From assembly GCA_023376005.1 (NCBI GenBank), contig CM042138.1:94108481-94172480 (forward strand): DNA of 64,000 nucleotides. The letters are read 5' to 3'. This DNA is from Doryteuthis pealeii (Eukaryota; Mollusca; Cephalopoda; Myopsida; Loliginidae). Within the stretch, counting starts at the first letter, position 1. Every line of letters begins with the position of its first letter. Shown one piece after another: positions 32,640-44,200 of the stretch. Made by a program: the position numbers and the translations under genes. The notes beneath the pieces are model-generated. The model saw nothing but the letters and a program-made list of their open reading frames with translations, ran no database searches and was not told where the DNA came from.

Positions 32640-33190
32640 TTATGCCAAAGACGTTCTGTTTTATTCGTTGTTGATGGGTACTTAATTTTGTTTAACTCAT
32701 TTTTTAACACATTTCCTCTATCTGACCCATAGATGGGACCCTAACAGCTACTATCACTTCTAGTCAGAGTGAACCTGGGCTTAATGGCAATTACAGGTAC
32801 TCCACATTCTCCAGAGCTCCAAAATTAGAATTTCACCATTAGATGCAGTTTAATGTCATACCCAGGACACTAAGAACCTCTGACCATAAGACCTTTAGGC
32901 ATCTCTTTTTGATCTCGATTAAGAAAGGACATGTTTTTTTAATTTACACCGTCAATATCCGGTTGTTTTAACAGACGATTTTTAGATTTTTTTTAAATTA
33001 TAAAATTAACCCCTAACCCTAATCCTAACCCCTAACAAACAACTGGATATTGACGGTGTAAATGAAAAACATGTCATTTCTTTATCGAGATCAAAAAGGG
33101 GTGCCTAAAGGTAATATGGTCCAGAACCTCAGTCACCGCCTTCTAGCACATGATAAAAATGGCAATAGAATCGGGACAATCATAAAGGTC
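32640..33190 (+). repeat. Repeat E copy interrupted by a MITE
   Basis: Left part 32640-32880 and right part 33123-33190 are continuous in other copies (CCCAGGACACTAAGA...CCTCAGTCACCGCC). The 242-bp MITE at 32881-33122 splits them, which dates the MITE insertion as later. Confidence 0.8.
32881..33122. mobile_element. hAT-like MITE, perfect 8-bp target duplication
   Basis: Inserted in repeat E with an exact duplication AGAACCTC (32873-32880 and 33123-33130). Long inverted repeats contain ACCTTTAGGCA and GATCTCGAT. The centre has CCCTAACCCTAA-type telomere-like sequence at 33008-33034. It is closely related to 13561-13790. Confidence 0.85.
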
Positions 33191-33279
33191 CTTTCTTTGA
33201 GGTGAGTGGTGTAGTGGTTAGTTCGAACTTCAGTTGTGTTATTACGTTACTCATAAATAGTGTCATGAAGTCATCAGAC

Positions 33280-33560
33280 GGTTGTTTGGTTGGGTTTTAC
33301 GGCATGTCAACCCTTGTTGGGTCATTTCATGCCGAAGACGTTGTGTTTTATTCGTTCTTGATGAGTATTCAATTTTTTTTAACACATTTTTTAATTCATT
33401 TTTTTATTTAACTCATTAATGGGTCACTAACTGGTACTACCACTCCGGGTCAGGGTGAACCTGGAAGTAATGGTGATGAAGGGGTATTCTACATTTCCCA
33501 GAATTGGAACTTCACCATCAGATAGTGTTTAATGTTATACCCATAGAATATCATTTTTTT
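33280..33560 (+). repeat. Repeat E copy
   Basis: Starts GGTTGGGTTTTACGGCATG, with the landmarks ACTGGTACTACCACTCCGG and GAACTTCACCATCAGAT. Confidence 0.75.
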
Positions 33561-33664
33561 ATTTATCCAAATTTCCGATATTACGAAGATAACAGTGAAA
33601 GCTAATTAGTTAAAGTGAAGCATTGATATCATCATGGACAACGTTACAACGATAAGCCAATGTG

Positions 33665-33705
<41 letters not shown>

Positions 33706-34165
33706 ATATATATCAAACAAATTTGGTTAAACATGAAGAATCCTTATAGTTTTCAATTTATTCTATTTTTTCTTTCATGTTTCCTAATAATTCTTTTGAT
33801 GTTACCATCTTGAAGGGCATTAATCAATTGTCCGAAAGAGTCATTATTGGTTGACCAAGTACTTTTGGTTCTTTCCTGAATCATTATCAAGGCAGCTTAT
33901 AATGTGTCTAAACTATCATTATCAAAACTGTATAATATTTAACAAAACTATTGTTTTTTTTTTGTACTTGGTCTACCAATAATAACTCTTACGGAAAACT
34001 GATTAACGCTTTTGAACATGATAAAATCAAAAGACTTGTTAGGAAACTTGAAACTTGAATTATTAAGAAACTTGAAAAATAAAAAAGCTTCAGAATTTTT
34101 TTTTAATTCCAAAAGCTTGAAAAATATAAGGATTCTATTACGCTTAACCAAATTTGTTTGAATGA
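33665..34165. repeat. (TA)n and palindrome P5, imperfect inverted repeat
   Basis: After (TA)n (33665-33713), arms 33715-33865 and 33955-34164 are imperfect reverse complements (ends CAAACAAATTTGGTTAA and TTAACCAAATTTGTTTG). The left arm has a GAAAGAGTC block after a GGGCA/TGTCC stem, suggesting the remains of a hammerhead, but the core is lost. Confidence 0.65.
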
Positions 34166-34409
34166 AAAGATGCTATAAAAACGTGGTCAGACGAAACTCG
34201 GCGGGCCTCAGATACCCACGAGTGGAAATGATCCATAATCATGATACCCCTGGTATTTAAGGCCTTTGTATTCACAAATAAATTTGCTCTTTTTATAAAA
34301 ATCAAGCATTGAGCTCTCATACAGGAACCTGAACTCTACAACAAATTACTGGTAGAGAATAGGACCAGCCTAGAATCACCCTTGTACCAAGAAACTTGGT
34401 ACCCGAACA

Positions 34410-34474
<65 letters not shown>

Positions 34475-34719
34475 GCAAGTTATTGTTAAAACATATCTTG
34501 TTAAAGATCATATTTTTTTGATGATATTTTTTTCTGTATCTGAATAAACCTGGCACCCGTTCGAAAGTGAGTGGTAGCAAAATTTTGGGCACCTCCTTTA
34601 TCAACTGAAATCTGCCATGAAAAACACACAACCAAAAAGCTAGAGAACAAATCATCAAAAAGAACGGTTCCTTGGCCTTTAGCCAAACATATATTAAAAC
34701 AATATATATATATATATAT

Positions 34720-34776
<57 letters not shown>

Positions 34777-34779
34777 TGT

Positions 34780-34823
<44 letters not shown>

Positions 34824-35418
34824 GTATCCAATCAACTGGAAAGTTGGGGATGATTCTATTTGGTATCATTTATATCCTCCGTATATCCACAATGCATACC
34901 TATGCATAAGCACACCTATAGGTTTAGAATATGATTATTTCAAATGCGTAGGAGAGCTCAATTTAAGATAATTAATATTTACACTTTTAATGAGAAAGAA
35001 AAACTATATATATATATGTATATATTGGCAGGAAATCATTATTTAATCTGGTTTTGTTAAGAAAAAACATGGAATATTTCTTCTTGATGATCTTTAACTG
35101 TATACATTCAAGCCTTCTTGTCGTTTTTCTACGGGGTCTAGATGGTATAGAAGGTGCTCCAAATTTTGTACCTAAACTCTTTCAACCAAGTTAATAGTCG
35201 TCTTCAATGTGATTGTTGTTGTTGTTGTTGTTGTTGTTTTGTTTGTGTGTTGTTTTTTGTGATGGAGATGACCATCGACATGGTTGAGATCGCTTGGATA
35301 CAAAATATCGGTACATCATCTACCATCTGTACCCTGATATAATAAACACGACAAGATGGTTCGAACGTATACACTAAAAGATCATCAATAATAAATATTC
35401 TCAGTTTTAAAAAAAATG

Positions 35419-35419
<1 letters not shown>
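34166..35419. repeat. Spacer with (TA)n, (GA)n and (TG)n tracts
   Basis: (TA)n at 34411-34471; compound (TA)n(GA)n(TG)n at 34701-34818; (TTG)n at 35213-35237. The remainder is not recognised. Confidence 0.7.
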
Positions 35420-35463
<44 letters not shown>

Positions 35464-35492
35464 GGTAAAATGGATATTGAATCCGACAATAT
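35420..35492. repeat. (TA)n next to palindrome P4
   Basis: TA tract to 35459, then a GAATCCGACA segment also found beside palindrome P2 (17266) and at 59884. Confidence 0.8.
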
Positions 35493-35717
35493 GTGTAGAA
35501 AGTTTTGTAGAAAAAAAAACAAGACGTTAAAAGTTTTGCTGACAGAAATCTATTTCGACCTTTATCAAAGCAACATTGTAAACGGAAAGACGAAATAAAT
35601 ATATATATTTATTTCATCTTTCCGTTTACAATTTTGCTTTGATAAAGACCTCTTCATAAGGTCGAAACAGATTTCTGTCAGCAAAACTTTTAACATCTTG
35701 TTTTTTCTACAAAACTT

Positions 35718-35724
<7 letters not shown>
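35493..35724. repeat. Palindrome P4 with hammerhead-derived arms
   Basis: Arms of ~110 bp centred on AAATATATATATTT near 35608. The right arm on the plus strand keeps stem I UUGCU/AGCAA (fully paired), stem II GACCU/AGGUC, GAAA, CAGAUUUCUG and UC, but the core reads UUGAUAA instead of CUGANGA. The left arm has lost about 13 nt including half of stem II. Confidence 0.75.
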
Positions 35725-35807
<83 letters not shown>

Positions 35808-36000
35808 GTTCCCATCATCCTTGTTTTCAAAATACACCTTTGTTTATTTCAAATTATTATCATTGAGAAAAATTATAACAAAGGCTTAAATTGAGAAATA
35901 GAAAATTAATTGCATCAATTAATATCAATGAATATGTCTTTGAAATCAATAAAGATCTTTTTTAAACATGGATAGGGTGCGACTTTTGGGACATCCTACG

Positions 36001-36082
<82 letters not shown>

Positions 36083-36492
36083 TAAGTGTATTTTGTCAGC
36101 ATTTTTTCTTTTAAGCATGTTGTGTTAAACTGTACTGACAATTCTTGTCGGACAAGTTTTTGTTCAATCCTTTCTAGTTTTCTGGTCATCTTTTTGGTGC
36201 AGGGTGGAACTGGTGTAGCAGTCCACCAAAGGTTTCATTGCGAGCGCTTTCGGCAATTCGATTGCCATCTTCAGGTAGGAAACTGATCGTATGTTCCGTG
36301 TCTCGTTTTTAAGGAAAACGAGCAGTAGCGTAGGAATTGGAAGTGGGAGGTAGTAACAATTGGTAGAGGGAGGTTGTAGGAATTGGTAGTAGTTCGAACG
36401 AACGATGCAGTAGAGATTTTTTTGGGTGAGGGGGGCCAAAAAAATTAGAAAGAATATACATATGTATGTATATATATTAAAAAAATTAGAAA

Positions 36493-36535
<43 letters not shown>

Positions 36536-36575
36536 AAAAAATTCAATCATATATATATATATATAACGAAAATTT

Positions 36576-36624
<49 letters not shown>
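35725..36624. repeat. (CA)n(TA)n tracts and a repeat with a decayed hammerhead
   Basis: (CA)n(TA)n at 35722-35802; (TA)n at 36001-36076, 36498-36532 and 36580-36624. The segment 36077-36300 ends with, on the minus strand, CTGAAGA, GGCAAT/ATTGCC stem II, GAAA and GCGCTCGC, then AA instead of UH, so the cleavage site is lost. A related segment lies at 41460-41760. Confidence 0.6.
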
Positions 36625-36628
<4 letters not shown>

Positions 36629-37204
36629 GACTTTTTTTTTTCAGTTATATTTTTTAGTTGAACAGTAAGTGCGGAAAATGAAAAGGATGACATTTTTTTC
36701 TAATCTAGAAAAAAAAAGAGGAGCAGGTACTTACCTGTGTTTTACGGGTTCAAAAGCAAGTGAAAGGTTTAAAGTTCAGGTGAAAAGGTCGGCTATATAT
36801 ATAGATGTCATGACGCCTTAACACGCTTACATAGTCTCACGCTCATCCTGTCATTCTCACTCCTCCTACTCAAACACTGAGCAAAAAATCATACCGCCTT
36901 TAACAATGACATTTTTTTTTATTTAATTTGTATTGTTTATATGCATATGTGTTTGTTATTGTCCCTATGCATATATATTTACATTAAAGAATGTCATTTC
37001 CTCTCTGATTTTTTCTTTCTTAAAAAAAAAGTGTCTGTTTATTTCGTCATAAATTTTTTTTTTTTTTTTTTTTCTAATTTCAGATTTGCGCTACGAAAAT
37101 CCAAAAACAGGTTTTCCTTAAGTGATTTTACAACAATGGTGACATTTTAATACTCTTTATTTTCTGGTATCATTATTTTACACCTTGTGAATTTTTTCAC
37201 ATCA
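36625..37204. other. Unrecognised spacer
   Basis: Contains A-rich and T-rich runs (37050-37073) but no repeat or exon that I can support. Confidence 0.35.
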
Positions 37205-37830
37205 GTTCAAACTGATGCTATTTAAACCATGTCTGACTGAGGTTTTAGAATACACCTCTGCAAAGGGGTAAGACCCACCGAATGAGACCACCGAATTAGC
37301 CGTGGGTGATGACCCATGGTGTTTAAGGATGGAATCCTGGTGGCTGAGCAGTCCATGACATGTAACACTTGACTTTCGCTCTTACTAAGGCTAGACGGGT
37401 AGTCAGAGATGCCCCATCCAGTTAATCGGATGGTTATGTCAAGCCCTTGCACCTATATGATTGTCCCAACCCTATAGCCCTTATGGCAAACCTGCCAACC
37501 CTTCTTATCATACATGTGCTAGAAGGCTGTAGCTGAGGGTTTTAGTGTTCTGGGTATGACGTCAAACTCTATCTGATGGTGAGGTTCCAGTTCTGGAGAT
37601 CTGGGGAATGTGGAGCACCTCTTCATTACCATTGCTCCCAGGTCCACTCTGACCCAGGTGGTAGTACCCGTTAGGATACCATCTATGGGTTAAATAGAAA
37701 AAATGAGTTTAAAACGAATTGAGTACCCATCAAGAATGAATAAAACAAAAACGTCTTCGGCATAAAATGACCCAACAAGGGTTGACATGCCGTAAAAACC
37801 AACCAACAAACCAACTGATGCTTTTTTCAC
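37205..37830 (-). repeat. Repeat E copy, long form with (AACC)n tail
   Basis: Read on this strand (same left-to-right order as 45345-45930): ATACACCTCTGCAAAGGGG start, GCAGTCCATGACATG, CCCTTATGGCAAACC, TCTGGGGAATGTGGAGCACC, GGTAGTACCCGTTAGG and TGACATGCCGTAAAAACC, followed by an AACCAACAAACC tail. Confidence 0.8.
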
Positions 37831-37849
37831 TGGAGTCTGATTTTTGTTG

Positions 37850-37945
37850 TTGAGTTTTACACTAAGTCAACCCTTGTTGGTTTATTTTATGCTGAAGACG
37901 TTTTTGTTTTATTAATTGTGTGGACCTGGGAGTAATGGTGCTGAA
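37850..37945 (+). repeat. Repeat E fragment
   Basis: CAACCCTTGTTGG to GAAGACGTTTTTG, then GGACCTGGGAGTAATGG; a 5' fragment joined to the LINE 3' end that follows. Confidence 0.55.
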
Positions 37946-38027
37946 GGGGTACACTGGAGTCTGAGTGACAGCAAGTTTCCTCAGTTCTCCAGTATTATTC
38001 TAAGTATCCTTGTCGATTTTGGAAGTA

Positions 38028-38287
38028 GTGTGGCCTAAAGTATTGCCTATTGTCGGCATCAGCCGGATAACGAGGAAGTCTATCCCCTTTTCGCTAGCGC
38101 TAGACTGGGATTTTTTTTTTTTTGGCTGAGTTGGAGCGCCACACCTACCGTCTGCTTCCCACTTTACCGCACTGATCAGATTACCTAATTTCTGCGATTC
38201 ATGCACTGAATTGGTGGGGACTGACATCAAACCACGAACCTTGCGATTCCTAGGCGGGTGCTCTACCGACTGAGCTAAATCGACCTC
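38028..38287 (-). mobile_element. SINE-A copy inserted in LINE
   Basis: Complete head (A box TTAGCTCAGTCGGTAGAGC, complement at 38257-38277) and 3' block GAAAAGGGGATAGACTTCC. Confidence 0.85.
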
Positions 38288-38304
38288 TCTATTTTCAGGA
38301 ATAG

Positions 38305-38522
38305 TGTGGTCTAAAGTAGTCGGCTAAGTGGCTTATTGTTGGTACCAGCCGGACTGCGAGGAAGTCTATCCGCTTTTAACTAGCGCTACACCAGGTAGAT
38401 TGCTTTTGCATCTGAGATGAAGCGCCACACCTACCATCAGCTTCCCACTTTACCACACAGATCTAAGCTCTGCAATTCATGCGCTTGGTGGATATTCTAC
38501 CGACTGAGCTAAACCGGCCTCT
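38305..38522 (-). mobile_element. SINE-A copy inserted in LINE, adjacent to the first
   Basis: Head-to-tail with the preceding copy. A box is TTTAGCTCAGTCGGTAG; the B-box region is partly deleted. Confidence 0.8.
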
Positions 38523-39060
38523 GTGGTCTATATGGTTTTGATTCTTCCTCTAATATCCAGTTCATTGAGGTTTTTTCCAGGTTATTGAGTAAAGTTCCAA
38601 GTGCTCTGAATATTATTGGTATCACTGTTATTTTCATGTTTCAAAGATTTTTCAGCTCTCTGGTAAGGTCCAGGTATTTTCCCAGTATTTCGCCTTCGTC
38701 CACTTTCATTCCATGATCTGCTGGTACAGTAAAGTCCTCTAGATATCAAATTCTTTTCTTCTTGTTCATTAAAACTAGGTCTGGTCTTCAAGCCGGGATT
38801 GGGTGATCCGTTTGTATCTCAAAGTCCCAAGGAATTTTAGGGTTCCATATTCTGGTTTGTGTATATGGATAGTATTTGTTAGTATAATCAAATTGTAATC
38901 TCTTGCACGATTTCAAGTGAGTCACCTTTCTCACTCAGTCGTGCCCTGTCTTGTACTCCTTTTGCGCAAGTTGTTGCATTCGCTTATTATATGATTAACC
39001 GTTCTATCTCTAAATAAGCTACACTTGCTCTTCTTATTATTAGCAACTGACAAATAGGGA

Positions 39061-39515
39061 TAAGGTGGATTCTTCTTCGTGCAATTTTGGCGATATTATC
39101 AAAATAATTTCTGGATTCGGCTAGAGAGTTCTTTAATTTAATTTTAACCAATCTTAATTTAAAGGCTAACTTCTAAACTTCAAATTGGTATTGTGTTGGC
39201 ATCCTTCCGTCAACGAGAAACGGTGGAGTAGTGTCCAATTTTTTTAACTGCGTAGCCTGGTTGGGTTCATATGGAGGATGAGCAGTTGCCCAAGCAGCAA
39301 ATCCACCCTCTCCACACTGCCGCTGTAATCCAAAGGAAAGGTAAGGAACCAATGCAGTTTGGCAGCATTAGGATCGCAGTTGTTGGTATTGAATCCATGA
39401 TATCGTAAATGCTTCTCGCTTTAACAAGTTTTGAAAAGAATGTCTTTTGTCGTTCTTAACTTAAATGAATAACTTACTTTTATAATACATGTCCTTTCAT
39501 TAGTTTCATTATTTT

Positions 39516-39518
<3 letters not shown>
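39061..39518. other. Unrecognised sequence, possibly more LINE
   Basis: 39100-39240 may continue the LINE upstream of its finger. 39240-39420 is a moderately GC-rich block without an intact frame. Confidence 0.3.
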
Positions 39519-39566
<48 letters not shown>

Positions 39567-39682
39567 CTCTATTAATATTAGTATATAGCTTCCGTAATAG
39601 ATAGTTTTATTAATATAGTTGTAATTTTATTCGGTTTATTAGTTGTAACTCACTCTCACACTTACTGCATATTAATATGTAT

Positions 39683-39757
<75 letters not shown>

Positions 39758-39871
39758 CTCTATTAATATTAATATATAGCTTCCGTAATAGATAGTTTCA
39801 TTAATATAGCTGTAATTTTATTCGGTTTTTAGTTGTAACTCACTCTCACACTTACTGCATATTAATATGTA

Positions 39872-39918
<47 letters not shown>

Positions 39919-39920
39919 TG
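39519..39920. repeat. Direct duplication of ~122 bp between (TA)n tracts
   Basis: 39563-39684 and 39754-39873 are ~95% identical (TTCACTCTATTAATATTA, GCTTCCGTAATAGATAGTTT, CACTTACTGCATATTAATAT). Each has (TA)n before and after. Confidence 0.85.
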
Positions 39921-40169
39921 AATCTGACCATAAAATTACTTACCGACTTTTAGTTTTTTTATCGTCTCTTTTGATGTAGATACTTAGCGGCGATTACAAA
40001 AAAGAATATTACTCACAAAGATTCGCGTTAGGATTCTGTTCGCATATTTATACACATTTAGATTCCCAGATCTTTCGGATAACATTTCCCATATGTACAA
40101 TGTTGCCCATAAATAAGTATACCCCAAACTACCTTTTTGAGAAACAGTTAATCTTATTTTGAACTAAAG

Positions 40170-40560
40170 TTATCATTTTTATTATTTAGATTTTTCGGAC
40201 TATTGTCCTCATCTTTATTGTACATAAAAATAAAAATAAGGACATACACAATGTTTCGGCTGATGTGTCTCCGGTCATCTTCAGGTGGTTTTGTCGAACT
40301 CCGGAACCTTCTTGTCGAATTCAGAACCCATCTTGTCGTAATCGGGAGCCTTCACAGAACTTCGAACCGAACCCTTTATTTCATCCATTAAGGTCAATTG
40401 TTCTCATTCCGTTAACCCTGACCGAGTACAAGTTTTATGTTAAGTATTCTGTTATTTTCACCCGTTGTCAGGATTGAACCTGCAACCTACAAATGATTGT
40501 CACTTAAAACAGTATTAACTCAACACTTATATCCTTTTCGCCATGTGTCCAACTCGATAA
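40170..40560 (-). mobile_element. SINE-D copy
   Basis: On the minus strand: degenerate head with AGGTTCAATCCTGAC, then TTAACGGAATGAGAAC, tandem AAGAAGGTTC units, and the box CTGAAGA...CAGCCGAAACATTG (about 40252-40286). Confidence 0.75.
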
Positions 40561-40897
40561 AGATACCATGATTTTATTATTTTTCGTTGATAATTATACG
40601 ACGGTTATTCCAAAAGTAAGGTCCCCAAAGGGCTGAGGACAGAGGGAAAACTGTTCGTGTGATTATTGGCAACACTGTAATGTTTGTTGTGCAAACGCCG
40701 GTCCCAGCGCGCGCCTGGCTCAGTCTTGGCTTGGCAAGTCGTTTCTGATGGAGATCCCGATTGACGCTACCACCAAGTGTGAATTTCGTGGAGTTATTCG
40801 GTTTTAGAACGCAAGAAAATTGAAATTCAATGCCAATTAATGAAAGTGTATGGTGAGTCATGCATGGATATGTGTAATTGTGTGTGCATATATATAT

Positions 40898-40935
<38 letters not shown>

Positions 40936-41105
40936 AAAAAGGCTTAAAAATCGGCCATTTTGCTGTTATAGATCTATTTCTGCCCACAGGTATCTGTGTA
41001 TACCTATGACTTTCATCAGACCATTAATTTTTATTGAAAATGGCACGAGGCTTTATATATACTTTTTTCTGAGGATTCCTGTAAAGATATCGGGTTTCAG
41101 TTCTT
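40561..41105. other. Spacer with (TA)n and a weak hammerhead-like block
   Basis: (TA)n at 40889-40932 with an interruption. At 40970-41022 on the minus strand CTGATGA, a long stem II, GAAA, TAGATCTA and TA follow in hammerhead order, but stem I pairs for only two bases. It resembles the block at 28135-28175. Confidence 0.4.
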
Positions 41106-41317
41106 CTCATCTTTCTAGGGGGGGTGACCGGGTGGTAATGATGTTGACTCTCTGGGTGGTTTAATCCCCTCAATAAATTCTTATTAAGTGGGATCGGCCA
41201 CCTTACTGCTTCGGCTATCGGATTCTTTTTATATTCCTTCTGACATTTTTAGTCAAGGATTTACTTTATTTTTTCAGGTTCCCCTTCATATAACCTCATC
41301 AATTACTTATATACTTA

Positions 41318-41352
41318 AAGTTTTGACTCATCTCTCTCTCTTTCTCTCCCCC

Positions 41353-41434
<82 letters not shown>
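41318..41434. repeat. (TC)n(TA)n(TG)n compound microsatellite
   Basis: CT-rich tract to 41371, TA to 41396, TG to 41434. Confidence 0.9.
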
Positions 41435-41437
<3 letters not shown>

Positions 41438-41459
41438 GGCAGCATTCTTTCATTTATAC

Positions 41460-41765
41460 ATGTAGAATTAAAGATACATCTCCTGTTTAACAATTTTATT
41501 TTTGATCTTTTCGAGTTTTCTGGCCAACTTTTTAATATTTGGGTGGAATTCGTGGATAAGTCCACCAAAGTTCAGGTCCCGAGTACATCCTTAAACAAAA
41601 TTAATTTCCAATGCAGTACACACATTTTAAAATGCCTATAACACCTTTCTCATCATTTCTTCTCCTTCCAGCCTCCACATTAATATAATTTTTTAAAAAC
41701 TGGAACACATCACTCTTGATGATGGCACTTCGAATTGCCGAAAGTACTCGGGACCTGAATCATAT
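41460..41765 (+). repeat. Repeat related to 36077-36300 with near-hammerhead block
   Basis: GTTTTCTGGCCAACTTTTTAA and GTCCACCAAAG are shared with 36170-36230. At 41726-41752 on the plus strand TTGATGA, GGCA/TGCC, GAAA, GTAC and TC occur in order; the first core base is U instead of C. An 18-bp inverted repeat links 41576-41594 and 41742-41760. Confidence 0.5.
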
Positions 41766-41885
41766 AATGTGTGGTTGTCGATGGGTTTGGTTTATAGGGA
41801 TGTGGATAATGCATTGTTTTGGGCCCGGATTATTACATCTAGGAAGGGGATGGAGGTGGGTGAGTGTTCTAAGGAGAATATTTAA

Positions 41886-41940
41886 GCGGGGTTTAACAGG
41901 TTTGGATTCAGAGTTTTCTTTCTTCTAGTCTTACATAATT
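41886..41940 (-). mobile_element. SINE-C fragment
   Basis: GGGGTTTAACAGGTTTGG and TTCAGAGTTTTCTTTCTTCT. Confidence 0.6.
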
Positions 41941-42335
41941 CATAGGTAGCCTACGAGTTATGTCTGTAAGTGTAGTAAAATTCAAATAACTGTATGGTAA
42001 ATCGAAATTGACTATTAACCGTCATATGAAGATTGACGGCAGTTCACCTTTCTCTGACCTAGACGCCGATTACTGATTGGCTGAAGGCGAGCGTGTGAAA
42101 GGGAACTGGGTTAGTTAGATTTTGGCCGTTAGTAGAAAGGAGCAGACGTAACGTTCGACTGTCCTAAGATGGCAACTTTTCACCGCGCGATTAAAAACCC
42201 TTTTGGGCTTCAGGTTTTTAATAAGGAATAAAGGCGTCTTGTAAAACAATCAAGTTAAATATTAAATATTACCAACCCTTTTACCAACAACGATAGGAGC
42301 TGACAACAACCCAGCCTAGCATAAATCACCCCAGA
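41941..42335 (+). repeat. Possible solo LTR
   Basis: A ~390-bp non-coding block with an AATAAAGGCGTCTTGTAAAAC poly(A)-like region in its last third. No partner copy was seen. Confidence 0.25.
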
Positions 42336-42439
42336 AGAAGAAGAAGATGGTCACCGACGAAGCAGTACCAATAAGAACCCATCTCTTCTCTTCTCTTTCT
42401 CTCCCCCCCCCCATTATATACCCAGCAGATGAACGGGTA

Positions 42440-42760
42440 TATAACACTTGTGCTGTTGTCATACCTAATCTACCCTACTGTTTACCCATGGAGGCAGAAT
42501 AATTGGATCAATACTTTTATAATGCTATTAACATTATCTGAAACGCAAAAACAACTCCTTTGTCTAGCGCTAGTGAAAAGGGGATAGACTCCCTCGCTGT
42601 GTGGCAAATACTGACTTTCGTCCACCGTCGATTGATTTTACTTACTTACAATGGTATTAGCGCTATCTGAAATACAAACAGCCTTGTCCATGATTTGAAC
42701 TCGGTTCGCCGTATCTATTTCTTATGGTGATAAGTATTACACCCCAAACATCTCCAAATA
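42440..42760 (-). mobile_element. SINE-C copy interrupted by a SINE-A fragment
   Basis: SINE-C parts (GTTTACCCATGGAGGCAG, ATTAGCGCTATCTGAAAT) flank a plus-strand SINE-A 3' block (CTAGCGCTAGTGAAAAGGGG) at about 42565-42640. Confidence 0.65.
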
Positions 42761-42959
42761 AGATTTGTAAAACCAGTTAAACCATATCATTTTCACGGGT
42801 CTATAGAGTTATTTTAGTTATTGATATTTATAGAAATTTCTGATCCGACCAAAAAGTCATAAAATATTGGTAAAAATATTTAATATGAATAAAACTATTG
42901 AAATAAAGATCGATACAACTAAAATAATTTCGCTTAATTGATTCTGATGTAATTCTACA

Positions 42960-43014
42960 GGTAATAAAATTATATAAAAATAAGATTAGATCTCCCCCCC
43001 ACACACACACACAC

Positions 43015-43055
<41 letters not shown>

Positions 43056-43060
43056 ACATT
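42960..43060. repeat. (CA)n(TA)n microsatellite
   Basis: Follows an AT-rich, unrecognised stretch (42770-42960). Confidence 0.9.
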
Positions 43061-43155
43061 GCAATTACTTCTATTTCCATTAATACATTTAATAGAAACT
43101 AGGCCAGAAAGCACAATTCCTTAGAGAGATCACACGTGTGTAAGTGCACGTGCAC

Positions 43156-43156
43156 A

Positions 43157-43222
<66 letters not shown>

Positions 43223-43285
43223 TATGTATTATATACAATTATATGTGTGTATTCATACATAGACATATATACATATTCATACACA

Positions 43286-43343
<58 letters not shown>

Positions 43344-43651
43344 TGTCCTCCACGTGCTTAAATCTCCAGTTTAGGAAATTTGAAAAAAAGGTTCCCAAAG
43401 CAACTTGTTGAGAGTATGAATGTTGTTGCACATGCTTAACCCAGTGCTTCGCCAAAAAGACAACTGATCAAAAAGTATCGAGAATAATATATAATTTGTT
43501 ACTATGCACTTAAAAATATACAAAAACTAAAATATATTTATTTATAATTTGTATTGCTATATCACAGATATTGTGCACTCTCCTAATAATACTGTATACA
43601 TTGACTTACTACTGTCTCATCAAGTGAGATAAGTTTAATCATATACTGTGG

Positions 43652-43715
<64 letters not shown>

Positions 43716-43848
43716 CTTATTTCCTAAACTAAAGATTTGAGCACGCGGAGAATATATCTGTGTATATAGCTTTCTATGTATATATGCATATGTGTCTGTG
43801 TATAGATATGTATATATGTATATGTATAAATAAGCAAATTATACAACT

Positions 43849-43938
<90 letters not shown>

Positions 43939-43945
43939 TATATAA
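43156..43945. repeat. Dense microsatellite zone: (CA)n, (TA)n
   Basis: (CA)n 43156-43218; (TA)n 43288-43340; (TA)n 43651-43711; (TA)n 43850-43945. Intervening sequence 43341-43650 contains no recognised gene. Confidence 0.85.
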
Positions 43946-44045
43946 TTTGTGTGCGTGAATATCAAGTGTGTTATATGCCAATACAGCAAAGAACAATGAA
44001 TTTTCTTCAAAAAAGACATGCCAGGCTTTCTTCATACTTATTCCA

Positions 44046-44200
44046 GTGAGTTTTCTGTTGGTCTAAGCACCCCGAAGTTCCTCTTTTGATATGGTATGAA
44101 GCAGTGCCGTTGTATTCTTTTTAATTTTCTCCCGATCCTCAGACCTTACTCTGTTTGCTAAGAAAAAGTCGCACGAAGCTACGTGTGGTGAGGTTGTCGC
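44046..44200 (-). pseudogene. Mariner transposase relic, C-terminal part
   Basis: The minus-strand frame contains a SPHVASCDFFLANRV segment, corresponding to the SPDLAPCDFFLF region around the third catalytic Asp of mariner transposases, and then REKIKKNTTALLHTISKEEL. The catalytic Asp position is changed (SPH in place of SPD) and no TIRs were identified. It is a different mariner lineage from 12457-13008. Call based on motif resemblance. Confidence 0.45.

Larger units (their letters stand above)
37945..39060 (-). pseudogene. LINE copy on minus strand, split by two SINE-A insertions
   Basis: The 3' UTR piece (37945-38000, complement of GGAAACTTGCTGTCACTCAG) is separated from the coding part (38540-39060) by two SINE-A copies. 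The coding part encodes, across frames, a finger remnant (RDRTVNHIISEC), KTRPSFNEQEEKN (the endonuclease PD is lost) and a KIPGPYQRAEKSLKHE segment. It is the same family as 30745-32010 and heavily mutated. Confidence 0.65.

Noticed and set aside
40970..41022. Functional hammerhead
   Set aside because: Same order of boxes but only two base pairs in stem I.
43136..43945. Long open frames reading IYIYIY, THTHTH or CVCVCV
   Set aside because: Translations of (TA)n, (CA)n and (TG)n microsatellites; no start context, splice logic or composition of a real protein.
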